From positions 7,192,001-7,256,000 of the forward strand of contig OY755187.1 in the NCBI GenBank assembly GCA_963576735.1: 64,000 nt of DNA. Reading direction: 5' to 3'. Source of the DNA: Bedellia somnulentella (taxonomy: Eukaryota; Arthropoda; Insecta; Lepidoptera; Bedelliidae). The position numbers and the translations under genes are program-made. Below, in pieces: positions 52,108 through 63,050 of this stretch; position 1 is the stretch's first letter, and every line of letters starts with the position of its first letter. Under the pieces are notes generated by a model that was not told where the DNA came from, searched no databases, and was given only the letters and a program-made list of their open reading frames with translations.

Positions 52108-53465
52108 ATGGCTAACAATTTAGAATTGGATAGAGTTTTAGATGAACTACAATCATCAAATGCTTTAGCATGTGGCCCCGAAGAATGTATGAAATATATC
52201 AAGGACTCAAAAGATGTTACAATACTGTCTCAAAACATAAGAAGCATTAGGAAAAATTTTGATTCATTTACTTTATTTCTTAATTCACTTAATTTTCATC
52301 CAGATTTTATAATATTATCGGAGTGTTGGTTGGGAATCATGATTATTTACCAACAATGGATAGTTACAGTTATACCACTACGTGTAATCATTGCAATCAG
52401 AGTGATGGTGTAGTTTTATATTATAAAGATAGCATAAACTGTGTAACTACTCAATTTGAGTTATCTGATGCTAGTTGTCTGATAACAACCATCAATGATT
52501 CGATGGCAATAGTCTCCGTATATCGCTCACCATCATTTAGGAATGTCACTAATTTCTTAAACTCCTTGGATACTTTATTGAAGACTCTTACATCCTACAG
52601 TAATATAATATTAATGGGTGATATCAACATTGATATCTTGAATGTTGACAATACAGACTCGTCCTTGTATGTGGAAATACTGGCCACGCATGGGTTGCTT
52701 CCTTCTCATATAATCCCTACGGGATTACTGACTTGTCTGGAACATTCTTTTGTTAAATCAAAGTTTGCAAACACCACCTTGGTAGTAAATAACACAGTTA
52801 CCGATCATGAAGCTGTTCTCCTTTGTCTGAACACATTCCCAATTCGCAGTAAACCGGAGAAAAACATCATCAAACTTGATTATGGCAAAATTTCGGCTGA
52901 ATTATCTGTAACTGATTTTACGACTGTCTTTGACTTTAATGATGTAAATACCGCTGTTAGTACAATGGTTAATATTGTACACGGTATCATTGTAAAAAAC
53001 TCTGTAAAAGTATCAATATCCCATTCTAAGTTGATTATAAAGCCGTGGATCACGCCGGGACTTTTGCGGTGTGTTAGAAACAGGGACCAAATGAACTTTA
53101 ATCTAAAGAAAGATCCTGAGAATCAAGTTTTGAAAGCAACTTACCGTAGATATAGGATTTTTTGTAATTCTCTCCTTAAAAATGTAAAAAACTTGTATTA
53201 TGGTAATAAGTTAGAGAAAGCCAAACGCAAGGGTGCTAAGGAGACTTGGAAAGTCGTCAGTGAGATTGCGTTCATAAAACAAAATAAATCACACAATGGT
53301 GAACTTCTTGAAATCAGTGCTGATCTTTCTGCTCCTATAAACATTGTAAATAATCATTTTGTAAACGTGGGTAAAAATCTGGCATAAAATATTAGTAACA
53401 AAAGACCGTCACTTAATAATTCTATCCATAGCACAAAATTAAATAGTACACAACTGAATTCACTG
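52108..53465 (+). pseudogene. LINE ORF2 endonuclease part
   Basis: The Met at 52108 (MANNLELDRVLDELQ) opens the frame: ILSQNIRSIRKNFDSF and FIILSECWLG (catalytic E). A frame change near 52330 is followed by SDGVVLYYKDSINC, AIVSVYRSPSF, IILMGDINIDILN, CLEHSFVKSKF and NTVTDHEAVLLCL (D-H). An in-frame TAA at 53385-53387 after NVGKNLA ends the stretch. The same frame then continues into the reverse transcriptase. Confidence 0.85.
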
Positions 53466-54540
53466 GTGTTTCTAGAAACGGATGTTGATGAGGTTGCATG
53501 TTTGATCAAACTTTTGAAGAACTCATCTTATGAGTCTGATATTATACCTTCAAAAATACTCAAAGATAATATTGTTGTTTTTTCGCCACTTTTAACTCAC
53601 ATTTGCAACCTATCCTTAAGAAGCGGCTGTTTCCCTAGTTTGTTCAAAAACTCTACTATTGTACCGATACACAAATCAGGAGACAAAAATGAAATTAATA
53701 ACTATCACCTCATATCTATCCTGCCGTCGATGTCAAAATTATTAGGAAAAGTCATCAATATAATACTTTTGAATTATCTGGAAACATTCAATTTGCTCTT
53801 CAGAAGCCAATATGGTTTTAGACGGCTAAGATCTACAGAAGATGCAGTATTGGGACTTATAGAATGTATAACAAATGGTATCAACTCAGGAAAATGTAAT
53901 TTAGCAATATTTCTAGACCTTGCTAAGGCATTTGATACTGTATCAATTCCAATACTTCTCGATAAGCTATCGAAGTTGGGAATCCGAGGTTTACAGCTGC
54001 AACTTTTTGAAAGCTATTTTTCCCAAAGAAAGCAGAAAACCAGAATTGGTAGCTTTTTGAGTGAGGAGGATAGTGTCTTATTTGGTGTACCCCAGGGTAG
54101 TGTGCTGGGCCCAACGCTCTTCCTCATTTATATTAATGATCTTTGTGATGTTGATAACATCAATGCCAACATATTCGCATTTGCGGATGATACTGTTTTG
54201 GTTTTTCAAGGAGATAGTTGGTGTGAAACCTTTGCAAAAGCCCAATTAGGGTATAATAGAGTCTGTCATGGGCTCCAGCTTAATTTGCTTAGTCTCAATA
54301 GCTCAAAAACGAAGTTAATGACATTCACTATAAATAAATCCGATCAACCACCTCCCACGAATTTACAGTTTTTTTCCACAATGACTGTCCTTAATTAGAT
54401 AACCCTCATTGCAGTTGTCCTTGCTTGGAAAGGGTTCAAACAATAAAGTATTTGGGACTGTTGTTGGATAATCGGCTAACTTTTAAAAACCACGTTAGTG
54501 CCAGTATCAGTTCGTTTGATTTGAAAAATATTAAAAAGTT
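53466..54540 (+). pseudogene. LINE ORF2 reverse transcriptase part, truncated
   Basis: Contains NYHLISILPSMSKLLGKVIN, SQYGFRRLRSTEDAV, IFLDLAKAFDT, GVPQGSVLGPTLFLIYIN and the catalytic AFADDTVLVF, then LSLNSSKTKLMTF. A stop at 54396-54398 follows a frame change, and one frame later KYLGLLLDNRLTFKNHVS is visible to about 54520. The 3' part is replaced by unrelated sequence. The last 410 bp (from 54130) also occur at 56366-56776 as part of the duplicated unit. Confidence 0.85.
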
Positions 54541-54566
54541 GTATTTTTATTGATTAAAATATTGAA

Positions 54567-55718
54567 ATGGAGACAGCAGCAAAAAAAATAAGAGCTGCAT
54601 ATACATCCAGTGAGCAAAAGCACAGACTTTTAGAATTGCATGAAGCTGATGCTGAATTAAGAACAGGAAAGTTTTCAGCACAATTTACTAAAAAAATTGC
54701 ACAGCAGCGATGGTAGGCAATAAGTCTGGAGCTAAACGCCATTGGTGGAGCCTCCAAAACCTGGGAGGAGTGGCGTAAGGTAAATATTGTAATTTCATTA
54801 AAGTAATCGTATTTCCTCGGTTAGTCCACTCTTTTCGTCAGCGTCATTTTACAAATATTTCAAACTTATCAAATCAGACATATCAAGACAAGAAGGCTAA
54901 GGCTAAAAACAAAGCTGCTGCAGTGGCACGGTCAGAAAAACTGGTGGTGACATCCCTGTACCTGAGCTAAACTTTGACGAACTACAGATGCTACAAATTT
55001 CTAATGAATCAATAGTGGGGCATGCGGATGTTGCACAGGAATCTGCAATTCCTACTTTTGTCATAGGTAAGAATCTTATTTGTTTAAAAGTTATATCAAA
55101 AAATGATTTTTAATCAAGCAAATCTCTTCACATTATAAAGTGTATTATGCTATGCAATTATTTCTAATGAATCTTGCTTTAATTCAACAGAAACATGTGA
55201 CCATAATTTAGAAACTAACTTGAATGCCAGCACAAGTGGTGTCGGGTCAGTTTTAACATCCCTAAGTGCTGAAAATTGTGACTTGAGAGGTAAATATATA
55301 AATAGAAATATGTATGTAATTTCCTATTTCATGGTAAAATATATGTTTTTTTTAGCAAGTAATTCAGAAGTTACACAATCTTGTTCAAATGTGGGCACTA
55401 CAGAACCTGAGCGTCTACAAATTGCATCTGCTCCCAATGTAAATGGTAAATACATATAATAAAATCATGATCCTAATATTTTCAGTTCTACAAATTTACT
55501 TACATTGTGTTTGTTTTCAGCCCCAACAAAAAACATACGCACAACTAAACTAAAATCTACCATAAATGTCCCAGAAAATTTAGTTAGCGAATTGAAAAAA
55601 AATATATATTAGTAGAACAATTTTGTGGTGAGGTAATAAAACAATTGAAGAGGCATGCAGATGCGATGGAATTGATTGCAAATTCTTTTAAAGTTAGGAG
55701 CAATCCATATATTTAATT
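54567..55718 (+). pseudogene. Myb/SANT-like (zeste-type) gene, five exons, copy 1
   Basis: Exon 1, 54567-54779: METAAKKIRAAYTSSEQKHR and LELNAIGGASKTWEEWRK, a Myb/SANT-like DNA-binding domain of the zeste type. Exon 2, 54878-55066: TYQDKKAKAKNKAAAVARSE followed in another frame by TGGDIPVPELNFDELQML. Exon 3, 55191-55289; exon 4, 55356-55445; exon 5, from 55521 to 55718 (ending VEQFCGEVIKQLKRHADAME and a stop). All introns have GT...AG ends, and introns 2-4 are all phase 1 once the exon-2 shift is counted, which supports the model. Breaks: TAG at 54714-54716 in exon 1, a one-base shift in the A-run of exon 2 (about 54933-54937), and one in the A-run of exon 5. Such proteins bind DNA; a specific role is unknown. 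Confidence 0.7.
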
Positions 55719-55782
55719 TATTGTTCATGTATTCTAATTCTGTTTTCCGATTCCAAAAAGGTTTCATAATTTTATTTTAGCA

Positions 55783-56241
55783 GATTATTTCTATAAAGGT
55801 CGACGCATCGTTTTATTTTGTACTGAACAATGTAAAAAATATATTAATATCACAACAGAATTTTTTGGGGATGCAACTTTTCAGAGTTGTCCTAAGCCAT
55901 TTTACCAGTTGTATACAATTCTAGGGGATTTCGGTAGTTCCGATGCTAAAACTAATGTAAAACCGCTTATATTTGCTTTGATGCCTGACAAGAAGGAGCA
56001 TACATATTTAACAATGTTTAGATTAATAAAATCCCAGTTGACTGAATGGAGACCATTAAAGATGCATTGTGACTTTGAATTAGCACCAATTAATGCAGTG
56101 TTAAAATTATTTCGTACTCTCACTATTGTAGGCTGTTATTATCACTGGGGGAAATGTATGTGGAGGAATGCAAAGTTAGTGAATTTTCATAAAACTAAGC
56201 AAGAAAGGAGAGTAATATCGCTTTGTGCCGCTCTTCCACTT
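55783..56241 (+). pseudogene. MULE transposase exon, copy 1, cut short
   Basis: Begins after an acceptor-like TTATTTTAG. Reads YINITTEFFGDATFQSCPKP and FYQLYTILGDFGSSDAK (first Asp region), LIFALMPDKKEHTYLTMF, MHCDFELAPINAV (second Asp) and CYYHWGKCMWRNAKL. It ends abruptly at the duplication junction in the middle of CAALPL; the continuation to 56271 is junction sequence. Its relative at 35361-35846 has the same blocks, and both are parts of the MULE catalytic domain. Confidence 0.8.
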
Positions 56242-56365
56242 GGAAAGTCGTCAGTGAGATTGCGTTCATAAAACAAAATAAATCACACAATGGTGAACTT
56301 CTTGAAATCAGTGCTGATCTTTCTGCTCCTATAAACATTGTAAATAACGGCACGGTTATACGGCA
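56242..56365 (+). other. Duplication junction: 106-bp templated insert plus 18-bp filler
   Basis: 56242-56347 repeats 53248-53353 of the LINE endonuclease-RT linker. The switch shares ACTT with the end of copy 1 (56238-56241). Then CGGCACGGTTATACGGCA (56348-56365) has no source I can see in the window, and copy 2 begins at 56366 with text equal to 54130. Confidence 0.88.
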
Positions 56366-58477
56366 ATATTAATGATCTTTGTGATGTTGATAACATCAAT
56401 GCCAACATATTCGCATTTGCGGATGATACTGTTTTGGTTTTTCAAGGAGATAGTTGGTGTGAAACCTTTGCAAAAGCCCAATTAGGGTATAATAGAGTCT
56501 GTCATGGGCTCCAGCTTAATTTGCTTAGTCTCAATAGCTCAAAAACGAAGTTAATGACATTCACTATAAATAAATCCGATCAACCACCTCCCACGAATTT
56601 ACAGTTTTTTTCCACAATGACTGTCCTTAATTAGATAACCCTCATTGCAGTTGTCCTTGCTTGGAAAGGGTTCAAACAATAAAGTATTTGGGACTGTTGT
56701 TGGATAATCGGCTAACTTTTAAAAACCACGTTAGTGCCAGTATCAGTTCGTTTGATTTGAAAAATATTAAAAAGTTGTATTTTTATTGATTAAAATATTG
56801 AAATGGAGACAGCAGCAAAAAAAATAAGAGCTGCATATACATCCAGTGAGCAAAAGCACAGACTTTTAGAATTGCATGAAGCTGATGCTGAATTAAGAAC
56901 AGGAAAGTTTTCAGCACAATTTACTAAAAAAATTGCACAGCAGCGATGGTAGGCAATAAGTCTGGAGCTAAACGCCATTGGTGGAGCCTCCAAAACCTGG
57001 GAGGAGTGGCGTAAGGTATATATTGTAATTTCATTAAAGTAATCGTATTTCCTCGGTTAGTCCACTCTTTTCGTCAGCGTCATTTTACAAATATTTCAAA
57101 CTTATCAAATCAGACATATCAAGACAAGAAGGCTAAGGCTAAAAACAAAGCTGCTGCAGTGGCACGGTCAGAAAAACTGGTGGTGACATCCCTGTACCTG
57201 AGCTAAACTTTGACGAACTACAGATGCTACAAATTTCTAATGAATCAATAGTGGGGCATGCGGATGTTGCACAGGAATCTGCAATTCCTACTTTTGTCAT
57301 AGGTAAGAATCTTATTTGTTTAAAAGTTATATCAAAAAATGATTTTTAATCAAGCAAATCTCTTCACATTATAAAGTGTATTATGCTATGCAATTATTTC
57401 TAATGAATCTTGCTTTAATTCAACAGAAACATGTGACCATAATTTAGAAACTAACTTGAATGCCAGCACAAGTGGTGTCGGGTCAGTTTTAACATCCCTA
57501 AGTGCTGAAAATTGTGACTTGAGAGGTAAATATATAAATAGAAATATGTATGTAATTTCCTATTTCATGGTAAAATATATGTTTTTTTTAGCAAGTAATT
57601 CAGAAGTTACACAATCTTGTTCAAATGTGGGCACTACAGAACCTGAGCGTCTACAAATTGCATCTGCTCCCAATGTAAATGGTAAATACATATAATAAAA
57701 TCATGATCCTAATATTTTCAGTTCTACAAATTTACTTACATTGTGTTTGTTTTCAGCCCCAACAAAAAACATACGCACAACTAAACTAAAATCTACCATA
57801 AATGTCCCAGAAAATTTAGTTAGCGAATTGAAAAAAAATATATATTAGTAGAACAATTTTGTGGTGAGGTAATAAAACAATTGAAGAGGCATGCAGATGC
57901 GATGGAATTGATTGCAAATTCTTTTAAAGTTAGGAGCAATCCATATATTTAATTTATTGTTCATGTATTCTAATTCTGTTTTCCGATTCCAAAAAGGTTT
58001 CATAATTTTATTTTAGCAGATTATTTCTATAAAGGTCGACGCATCGTTTTATTTTGTACTGAACAATGTAAAAAATATATTAATATCACAACAGAATTTT
58101 TTGGGGATGCAACTTTTCAGAGTTGTCCTAAGCCATTTTACCAGTTGTATACAATTCTAGGGGATTTCGGTAGTTCCGATGCTAAAACTAATGTAAAACC
58201 GCTTATATTTGCTTTGATGCCTGACAAGAAGGAGCATACATATTTAACAATGTTTAGATTAATAAAATCCCAGTTGACTGAATGGAGACCATTAAAGATG
58301 CATTGTGACTTTGAATTAGCACCAATTAATGCAGTGTTAAAATTATTTCGTACTCTCACTATTGTAGGCTGTTATTATCACTGGGGGAAATGTATGTGGA
58401 GGAATGCAAAGTTAGTGAATTTTCATAAAACTAAGCAAGAAAGGAGAGTAATATCGCTTTGTGCCGCTCTTCCACTT
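56366..58477 (+). repeat. Duplicated unit, copy 2 (2112 bp)
   Basis: Near-identical to 54130-56241. After 58477 the MULE exon continues where copy 1 was cut, so copy 2 keeps the original right flank. Confidence 0.92.
56803..57954 (+). pseudogene. Myb/SANT-like gene, copy 2
   Basis: Same exons shifted by 2236 bp, with the same TAG (56950-56952) and the same A-run shifts. The breaks therefore predate the duplication. The only difference seen is in intron 1. Confidence 0.7.
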
Positions 58478-58800
58478 TTGCCTGCAGAAATGCTTTCGAA
58501 AGGCTTGGAATACATAAGTTCTCAATGTACTGTTGAGATTTTTGAAATGCAAGGTTTTTTAGATTATTTAAAAAGTGTTTCATTCAAAAATTAATCAATT
58601 AGTTCACAAAAATACTGTTAACGTACAGCGTTTATTAAATGTGTTACAAAATATATCAAAAGTAAAAGAAATGCAATTAAACAAAAAAAAAACGTACAAA
58701 AAAAACAACTCTATCTGAGGATGCAATTCGGCAAGTAATATTCGAGCTGATAAACGCTGAAACATTGCTTGGTCATGCCCTTGAAAAATTAAGGTATAAT
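58019..58800 (+). pseudogene. MULE transposase exon, copy 2, with C-terminal remains
   Basis: Same start as copy 1 but continuing past 58477 to EMLSKGLEYISSQCTVEIFE and a stop at 58592-58594. Beyond it, in other frames, INQLVHKNTVNVQRLLNVLQ (about 58590-58650) and TLLGHALEKLRYN (58765-58803) give the C-terminus, so the part holding the third catalytic residue is deleted. The final block matches the fragment at 4662-4853. No terminal inverted repeats could be found around this copy. Confidence 0.75.
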
Positions 58801-58809
58801 AACGGTTTT

Positions 58810-59559
58810 TTACATTATCATTAGACTGACGGACGGACAGTCGAATCCAGCTTAGATGCCCAGCGTTCGGGAAACTGTATCATACGAAATAAAATTACTT
58901 ATAACTTGGCTTTTTAATGTAAAAAAACAACATAGCAATTTACTGAACTTCTCAAATGCAAATAGTAAGTAATGATCCAGTATCTACCGTTTAAGCTTTT
59001 TGTCTCTAGATGGTGCATCATTGCTAGACCACCTTCTTTCGGGTAGTCCTTGGCTCGATGCCGCTCAGAGGGGACATATATGGGCTATAATGATAATATT
59101 TTTTTTGTTATGATGCGCATCAGCGTAAACCGAAAATGTAACTTTGTATTATATACAATTCACTACCTATGGAAAAGAAAAGGAAGTAAAGTTTTGTTTT
59201 ATAGTCAAATATATAACCTGGCACCTAGTGTTACAATAGCCGTTGTGTCAATTCTTTTATCAGGGGAAAAACCTTGTGAACAAATATCATAACCTTAAAG
59301 ATTTTGAATAATATCCTGACATGATTTTGATTTGTTGGTAGTTTGTTGGTAAAAATGGCCTATTTTTATTAATTTAATAAGATTAGAATTTTATTTTCTA
59401 TATATAGGAATGGAACGGAACCCTAAATTCTCGATCCAAGTGCAAGTCACTTGACAATACGGACGGATGTGCAGTTAGTTACTAGGGTACTATGGTTACT
59501 AGGTTTCTAATATTCTGTTTCGGCCATGGGAGAGGCGAGAAACTAAAAGTGTTCCCAAA
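58810..59559. other. Non-coding, repeat relics
   Basis: Short phrases such as GACTGACGGACGGACAGTC (58823) and GGAACGGAACCCTAAA (59410) resemble common lepidopteran repeats, but no element can be bounded. Confidence 0.4.
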
Positions 59560-59850
59560 ATAATAATAATAATAATTCTTTATTCAGATTAAAATTGATA
59601 CATAGTTTACAAGAGTCAGCTGGTCCCAAACTAGGCTCATCGCCTGTATCTCGAGATACAGCTTATTGTTTCTACAATATATTGTTAATAAATACGAAAA
59701 AAACACATTAGAATTATTAACATTGCAAAAATAATTAAAATAAATTAATTGCATAGACTTAACTATGCAATCCAGTATCATTTCCAATACGGATCGGATT
59801 TTAAAGCTCAACTTAGATATATTAGATAGCTTATATTTGTTGATAAAAGT
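59560..59850 (-). mobile_element. 3' end of a SINE or LINE with (ATT)n tail
   Basis: On the minus strand GAGCCTAGTTTGGGACCAGC leads to AATAAAGAATTATTATTATT and the microsatellite at 59560-59577. This is the common 3' terminal text of lepidopteran retroelements. The 5' limit is uncertain. Confidence 0.55.
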
Positions 59851-60179
59851 AAAGTTACCCTACACATGTTAAAAATAAAAGTAGGTAATTACATACGTCA
59901 AAATCTTTAACTTACTTATATACCCATGCTCTTTAGTCCCATTGGAGTAGTCAGTACTATCAATCGCATATATTAACATTATATAACATTACAATAACAA
60001 TTACGTGATTTTTTATCAATTTAAATGGGGCTAGTATGGAATCCGCCATACTAATGTCACGCACACACACTCATTTACGCACACTATTGTACTTTTTTTA
60101 TAGTATAGCATAATAAATCTGTGAATATTTGATAAATACATGAAGTGACAGTTATGTTAACGTTTTTGTAAATTGTAAT

Positions 60180-62930
60180 GTAATGTAAACCAATCCAAGG
60201 TCTGCCGTGCCGAGGGATGCGTCGCCAGGGGTGAGCCTGGTCTCTAGCGTGCCGCCGTCCCGGAGCCTGGTGCACTCCGGGTACTAAATAACCTTACCTA
60301 GTCATGCGGGGCTCTGGCTAGGTGGACAGTTTATTTCCCTTGCTTTTCGTGGGGCCAAAATGTGTGCAACTAAAAATAAACACGGAGGCGGCGATGCAGC
60401 TCGCCACTCATCACGCCGTGGTTCCCCGCGGGGCGAAATGTGGGCTGGAGAGACCCGCTTCAGTACGTTGAATGTGTGTGGAGGGATGCATGAAAAATTA
60501 GATGAAGTATGTTTGATAATGGATGAAAGAAAAATAGATTTTCTGTGTGTGAATGAAACGAAGCGAAAGGAAAAAGAGGTTTCACAAATTGGCAACATTA
60601 CAGCGATCTGGTCAGGCGTGGCTGACAGCGACAGGGCTTGCCAAGGCGTGGGACTTCTGATATCTGAAAGGATGGCTCAGTGTATGAAAGGTTACGAATG
60701 TGTGAGTCCAAGGCTCCTGTGGCTAAAGGTGAAAATAGGGCTTGTCCGGATGCGCATAATTTGTGTGTATGCTCCGGACATGTCTAAGTCACTTTCCGAG
60801 AGGGAGGAGTTTTGGAATTTGTTAGATGATGTTGTGAAGTATGTTTGGCGAGGAATCTTTGTGTTACAAACACGTTGTTTGAACACAAAGATATCCATAT
60901 GTATACAAGACAGAGAGGAAACGAGAGAAGTATGATTGATTTTGTGATTGTTGATGAAAGGCTGAGAGCAAAGGTTGATGACACCAGAGTCTATAGGGGC
61001 ACGAATGTTGGCACAGATCACTTTCTTGTTATATCCCGAGTGAGAGGTCTGTGCACGCGTTGGCGTCATAGGGCCAAAGTGTCAACAACGGATCTTGCGA
61101 GAATAAAAGTGGAGAAATTGCAAGATAATGAAAAGATCAGTGATGAATACGTGAAGAAATTGGATGATAGACTAAGTTGCGTGGAGATGAGGGATGAAAT
61201 GGAAATAGAAGAAGTATGGAATGTGCTTAAAATCGACAACAAGTTGGTGGTGCTGCAAACTCTTGCCAAGAGTATGAAAGAGGCAGTCGAAGATAAAAAG
61301 AAAGCTTGGTTAGATTTACTAGCGGTCAGAGCTAGTAAACGAATGGATGCGAGAGTAACAGATGATGTAGTGAAAAATAGAGAAGTTGAATATAAGAGAG
61401 TTAAGAATGAGGTTAAGAAGAAAATAGAAAAGAAAAAGCGTGATCTGTTAGAATGGTGTGAGAGGAAACTCTCTGATAATTTCCGGAATAACCAAAAGTT
61501 GTTCTGGAAATATGTCCGGAAAGAAAAGGGAGTTTCCCAAAACACGAGAGTGAATGTAGTGAAAGATAATCAGGGTGAATTGGCGACGGATGAAAGTAGC
61601 ATGAAACGAGTATGGAAGAACTATTTTGAGGGACTCTTTGAGAAAGAGGATGCATCCGTTTCTTCGCCAATCGGCAGTAATGTTGATTGGAACGATGCGA
61701 TGGGTGCCTTTAGTGAAAGTGAGATCAGTATGGAAGAAATAATGAAAGCAATGAAAAGTATGAAAATAGGGAAGGCGGCAGGGTATGATAGGATAACTAT
61801 CGAAATGCTGAGGGCTGGTAAAGGGTTGGTGGCTTCTTCTTGGTTGTACTTCCTTTTCCAAAAGTGCTGGTCGAGTGGCAAAGTACCACAAGATTGGTGC
61901 AAGGCGGTGATTGTGCCCCTGTATAAAGGAAAAGGCTCACGCCAGGAGGCTAAAAACTACCGCGGCATTAGCCTACTCAGCATTGTCGGTAAATTGTATG
62001 CAAAGGTATTGATTGAAAGAGTGATGAATGAAACTGATGAGAAAATATGGGATGTGCAAGCAGAATTTAGGAAAGGAATGGGATGTATGGATCAAATCTT
62101 CTCTCTAAGGAGCATCACCGAAAAGTTCTTAGCTAAGAACCAAAAGGTGTATTGCTCCTTCATTGATTTAGAGAAGGCATATGATAGGGTGGTAAGAAAG
62201 TGTTTATGGGAGGTGTTATCCAAGTTCGGTTTGGGGAGTCAACTTATACGTGCATTGGTATCACTCTATGAGGATTCTAGTGCATGTGTAAGAGTAAACG
62301 GGGAAAACACTGACTGGTTCGGAATCTCTAGGGGTGTCCGACAGGGATGTGTAGCTTCTCCGTGGCTCTTCAATTTGTTCATGGATGACTGTTTGACAGA
62401 GTTGCGTGAAAGTGATTATGGACTAAGAATGGGTGGATTCATCATTAAATGCCTCTTGTATGCTGACGATCAAGTGCTTCTTGCATCATCGGCAGAAGAG
62501 TTGCAAGAGATGATGAATATTGCATGTAAGTCTTTTGTAAGAAAGGGAATGAGGGTGAATGTGGATAAGACCAAAACGATGGTTTTTGAGAGACAGGAAG
62601 ATGTGACAGAATGCGTGATTGCGATTGATGGTAAGGATGTGGAACAGGTGAAGGAGTTTATATATCTGGGAAGTTTGTTTACAAGGGATGGAAAATGTGA
62701 TGAAGATATTGAGAGAAGAGTGAAAAAGGGTAATGCGATTAATGGAGCATTGGATAGCCTAATGTCTAGTCAATCGGTGTCCGAAAGGGCCCGAATGGCT
62801 GTGCATGATGCCGTTCTTGTTCCTACGCTTATGTATGGCAGTGAATGTTGGGTGTGGCAGAAGAAGCATGAAAGCAGAGTGAATGCAGTAGAAATGAGGT
62901 CCCTGAGGATGAGTTATATTTCTTCTTATC
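60180..62930 (+). mobile_element. RTE-type LINE, endonuclease deleted and 3' truncated
   Basis: The GC-rich leader (60180-60360) is followed by one long coding region with endonuclease, linker and reverse transcriptase in the order and sequence style of RTE-clade elements described from Heliconius. A deletion removes the endonuclease core at about 60840, and homology stops abruptly after NAVEMRSLRM (about 62915), where the remaining C-terminus should follow (compare 5040-5240). An unrelated coiled-coil element begins beyond. Confidence 0.85.
60360..60935 (+). pseudogene. RTE endonuclease, N-terminal part
   Basis: The ATG at 60360 follows the GGGGCCAAA leader end. It reads TRFSTLNVCGGMHEKLDEVC (N), IDFLCVNETKRKEK (catalytic E), GVGLLISERM and MRIICVYAPDMSKS. 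Homology ends at about 60840 (EEFWNLLDDVVKYV). Beyond that the frame translates out-of-frame downstream sequence to a stop at 60935. The GDFN block that should follow is absent. Confidence 0.8.
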
Positions 62931-62947
62931 CACTTATATTTTACTAG
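60845..62947 (+). pseudogene. RTE endonuclease C-terminus, linker and reverse transcriptase
   Basis: An open frame of 700 codons. ARNLCVTNTLFEHKDIHMYT, then SMIDFVIVDERLRAK and GTDHFLVISRV (D-H of the endonuclease). A Lys/Glu-rich linker (about 61090-61500). Reverse transcriptase with MKIGKAAGYDRITIEML, AVIVPLYKGKGSRQEAKNYR, SFIDLEKAYDRV, GVRQGCVASPWLFNLFMDD and the catalytic CLLYADDQVLLASS. Then VKEFIYLGSLFTRDGK and TLMYGSECWVWQKKHESRV. The last 12 or so codons (SYISSYPLIFY) are foreign. The RT itself has no stop, but the protein would lack its normal start, endonuclease centre and C-terminus. Confidence 0.88.
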
Positions 62948-63050
62948 ATATACTCTTATCATAAAATATAACCTTAAATTAGTCAATAAGTTATCTAGTA
63001 AATAAAACTTAGTTTACAATATCAAGTACCATTAGCTTAAAAATAGTTAA

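Larger units (their letters stand above)
50804..54540 (+). mobile_element. CR1/Zenon-like LINE, second copy, 3' end lost
   Basis: Plus-strand relative of the LINE at 37.8-42.4 kb: ORF1 with coiled coil and FP-like end, spacer, ORF2 with endonuclease and reverse transcriptase. It is interrupted by a SINE in ORF1 and ends near 54530, where unrelated Myb-gene sequence begins, so the RT thumb and 3' tail are missing. Stops and frame changes show it is inactive. Confidence 0.85.
54130..56241 (+). repeat. Duplicated unit, copy 1 (2112 bp)
   Basis: Matches 56366-58477 at a constant offset of 2236 bp. One substitution was noticed (GTAAATATTG at 54780 against GTATATATTG). It contains the end of the LINE RT, the Myb/SANT-like gene and the first 459 bp of a MULE transposase exon. 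Confidence 0.92.

Noticed and set aside
54560..58810. Terminal inverted repeats for the MULE exon copies
   Set aside because: No inverted match was found between the flanks by eye, and the tip words of the other two MULEs are absent.
61066..61902. Long Ser/Phe-rich minus-strand frames
   Set aside because: Antisense shadows of the Lys/Glu-rich linker and RT of the RTE LINE.
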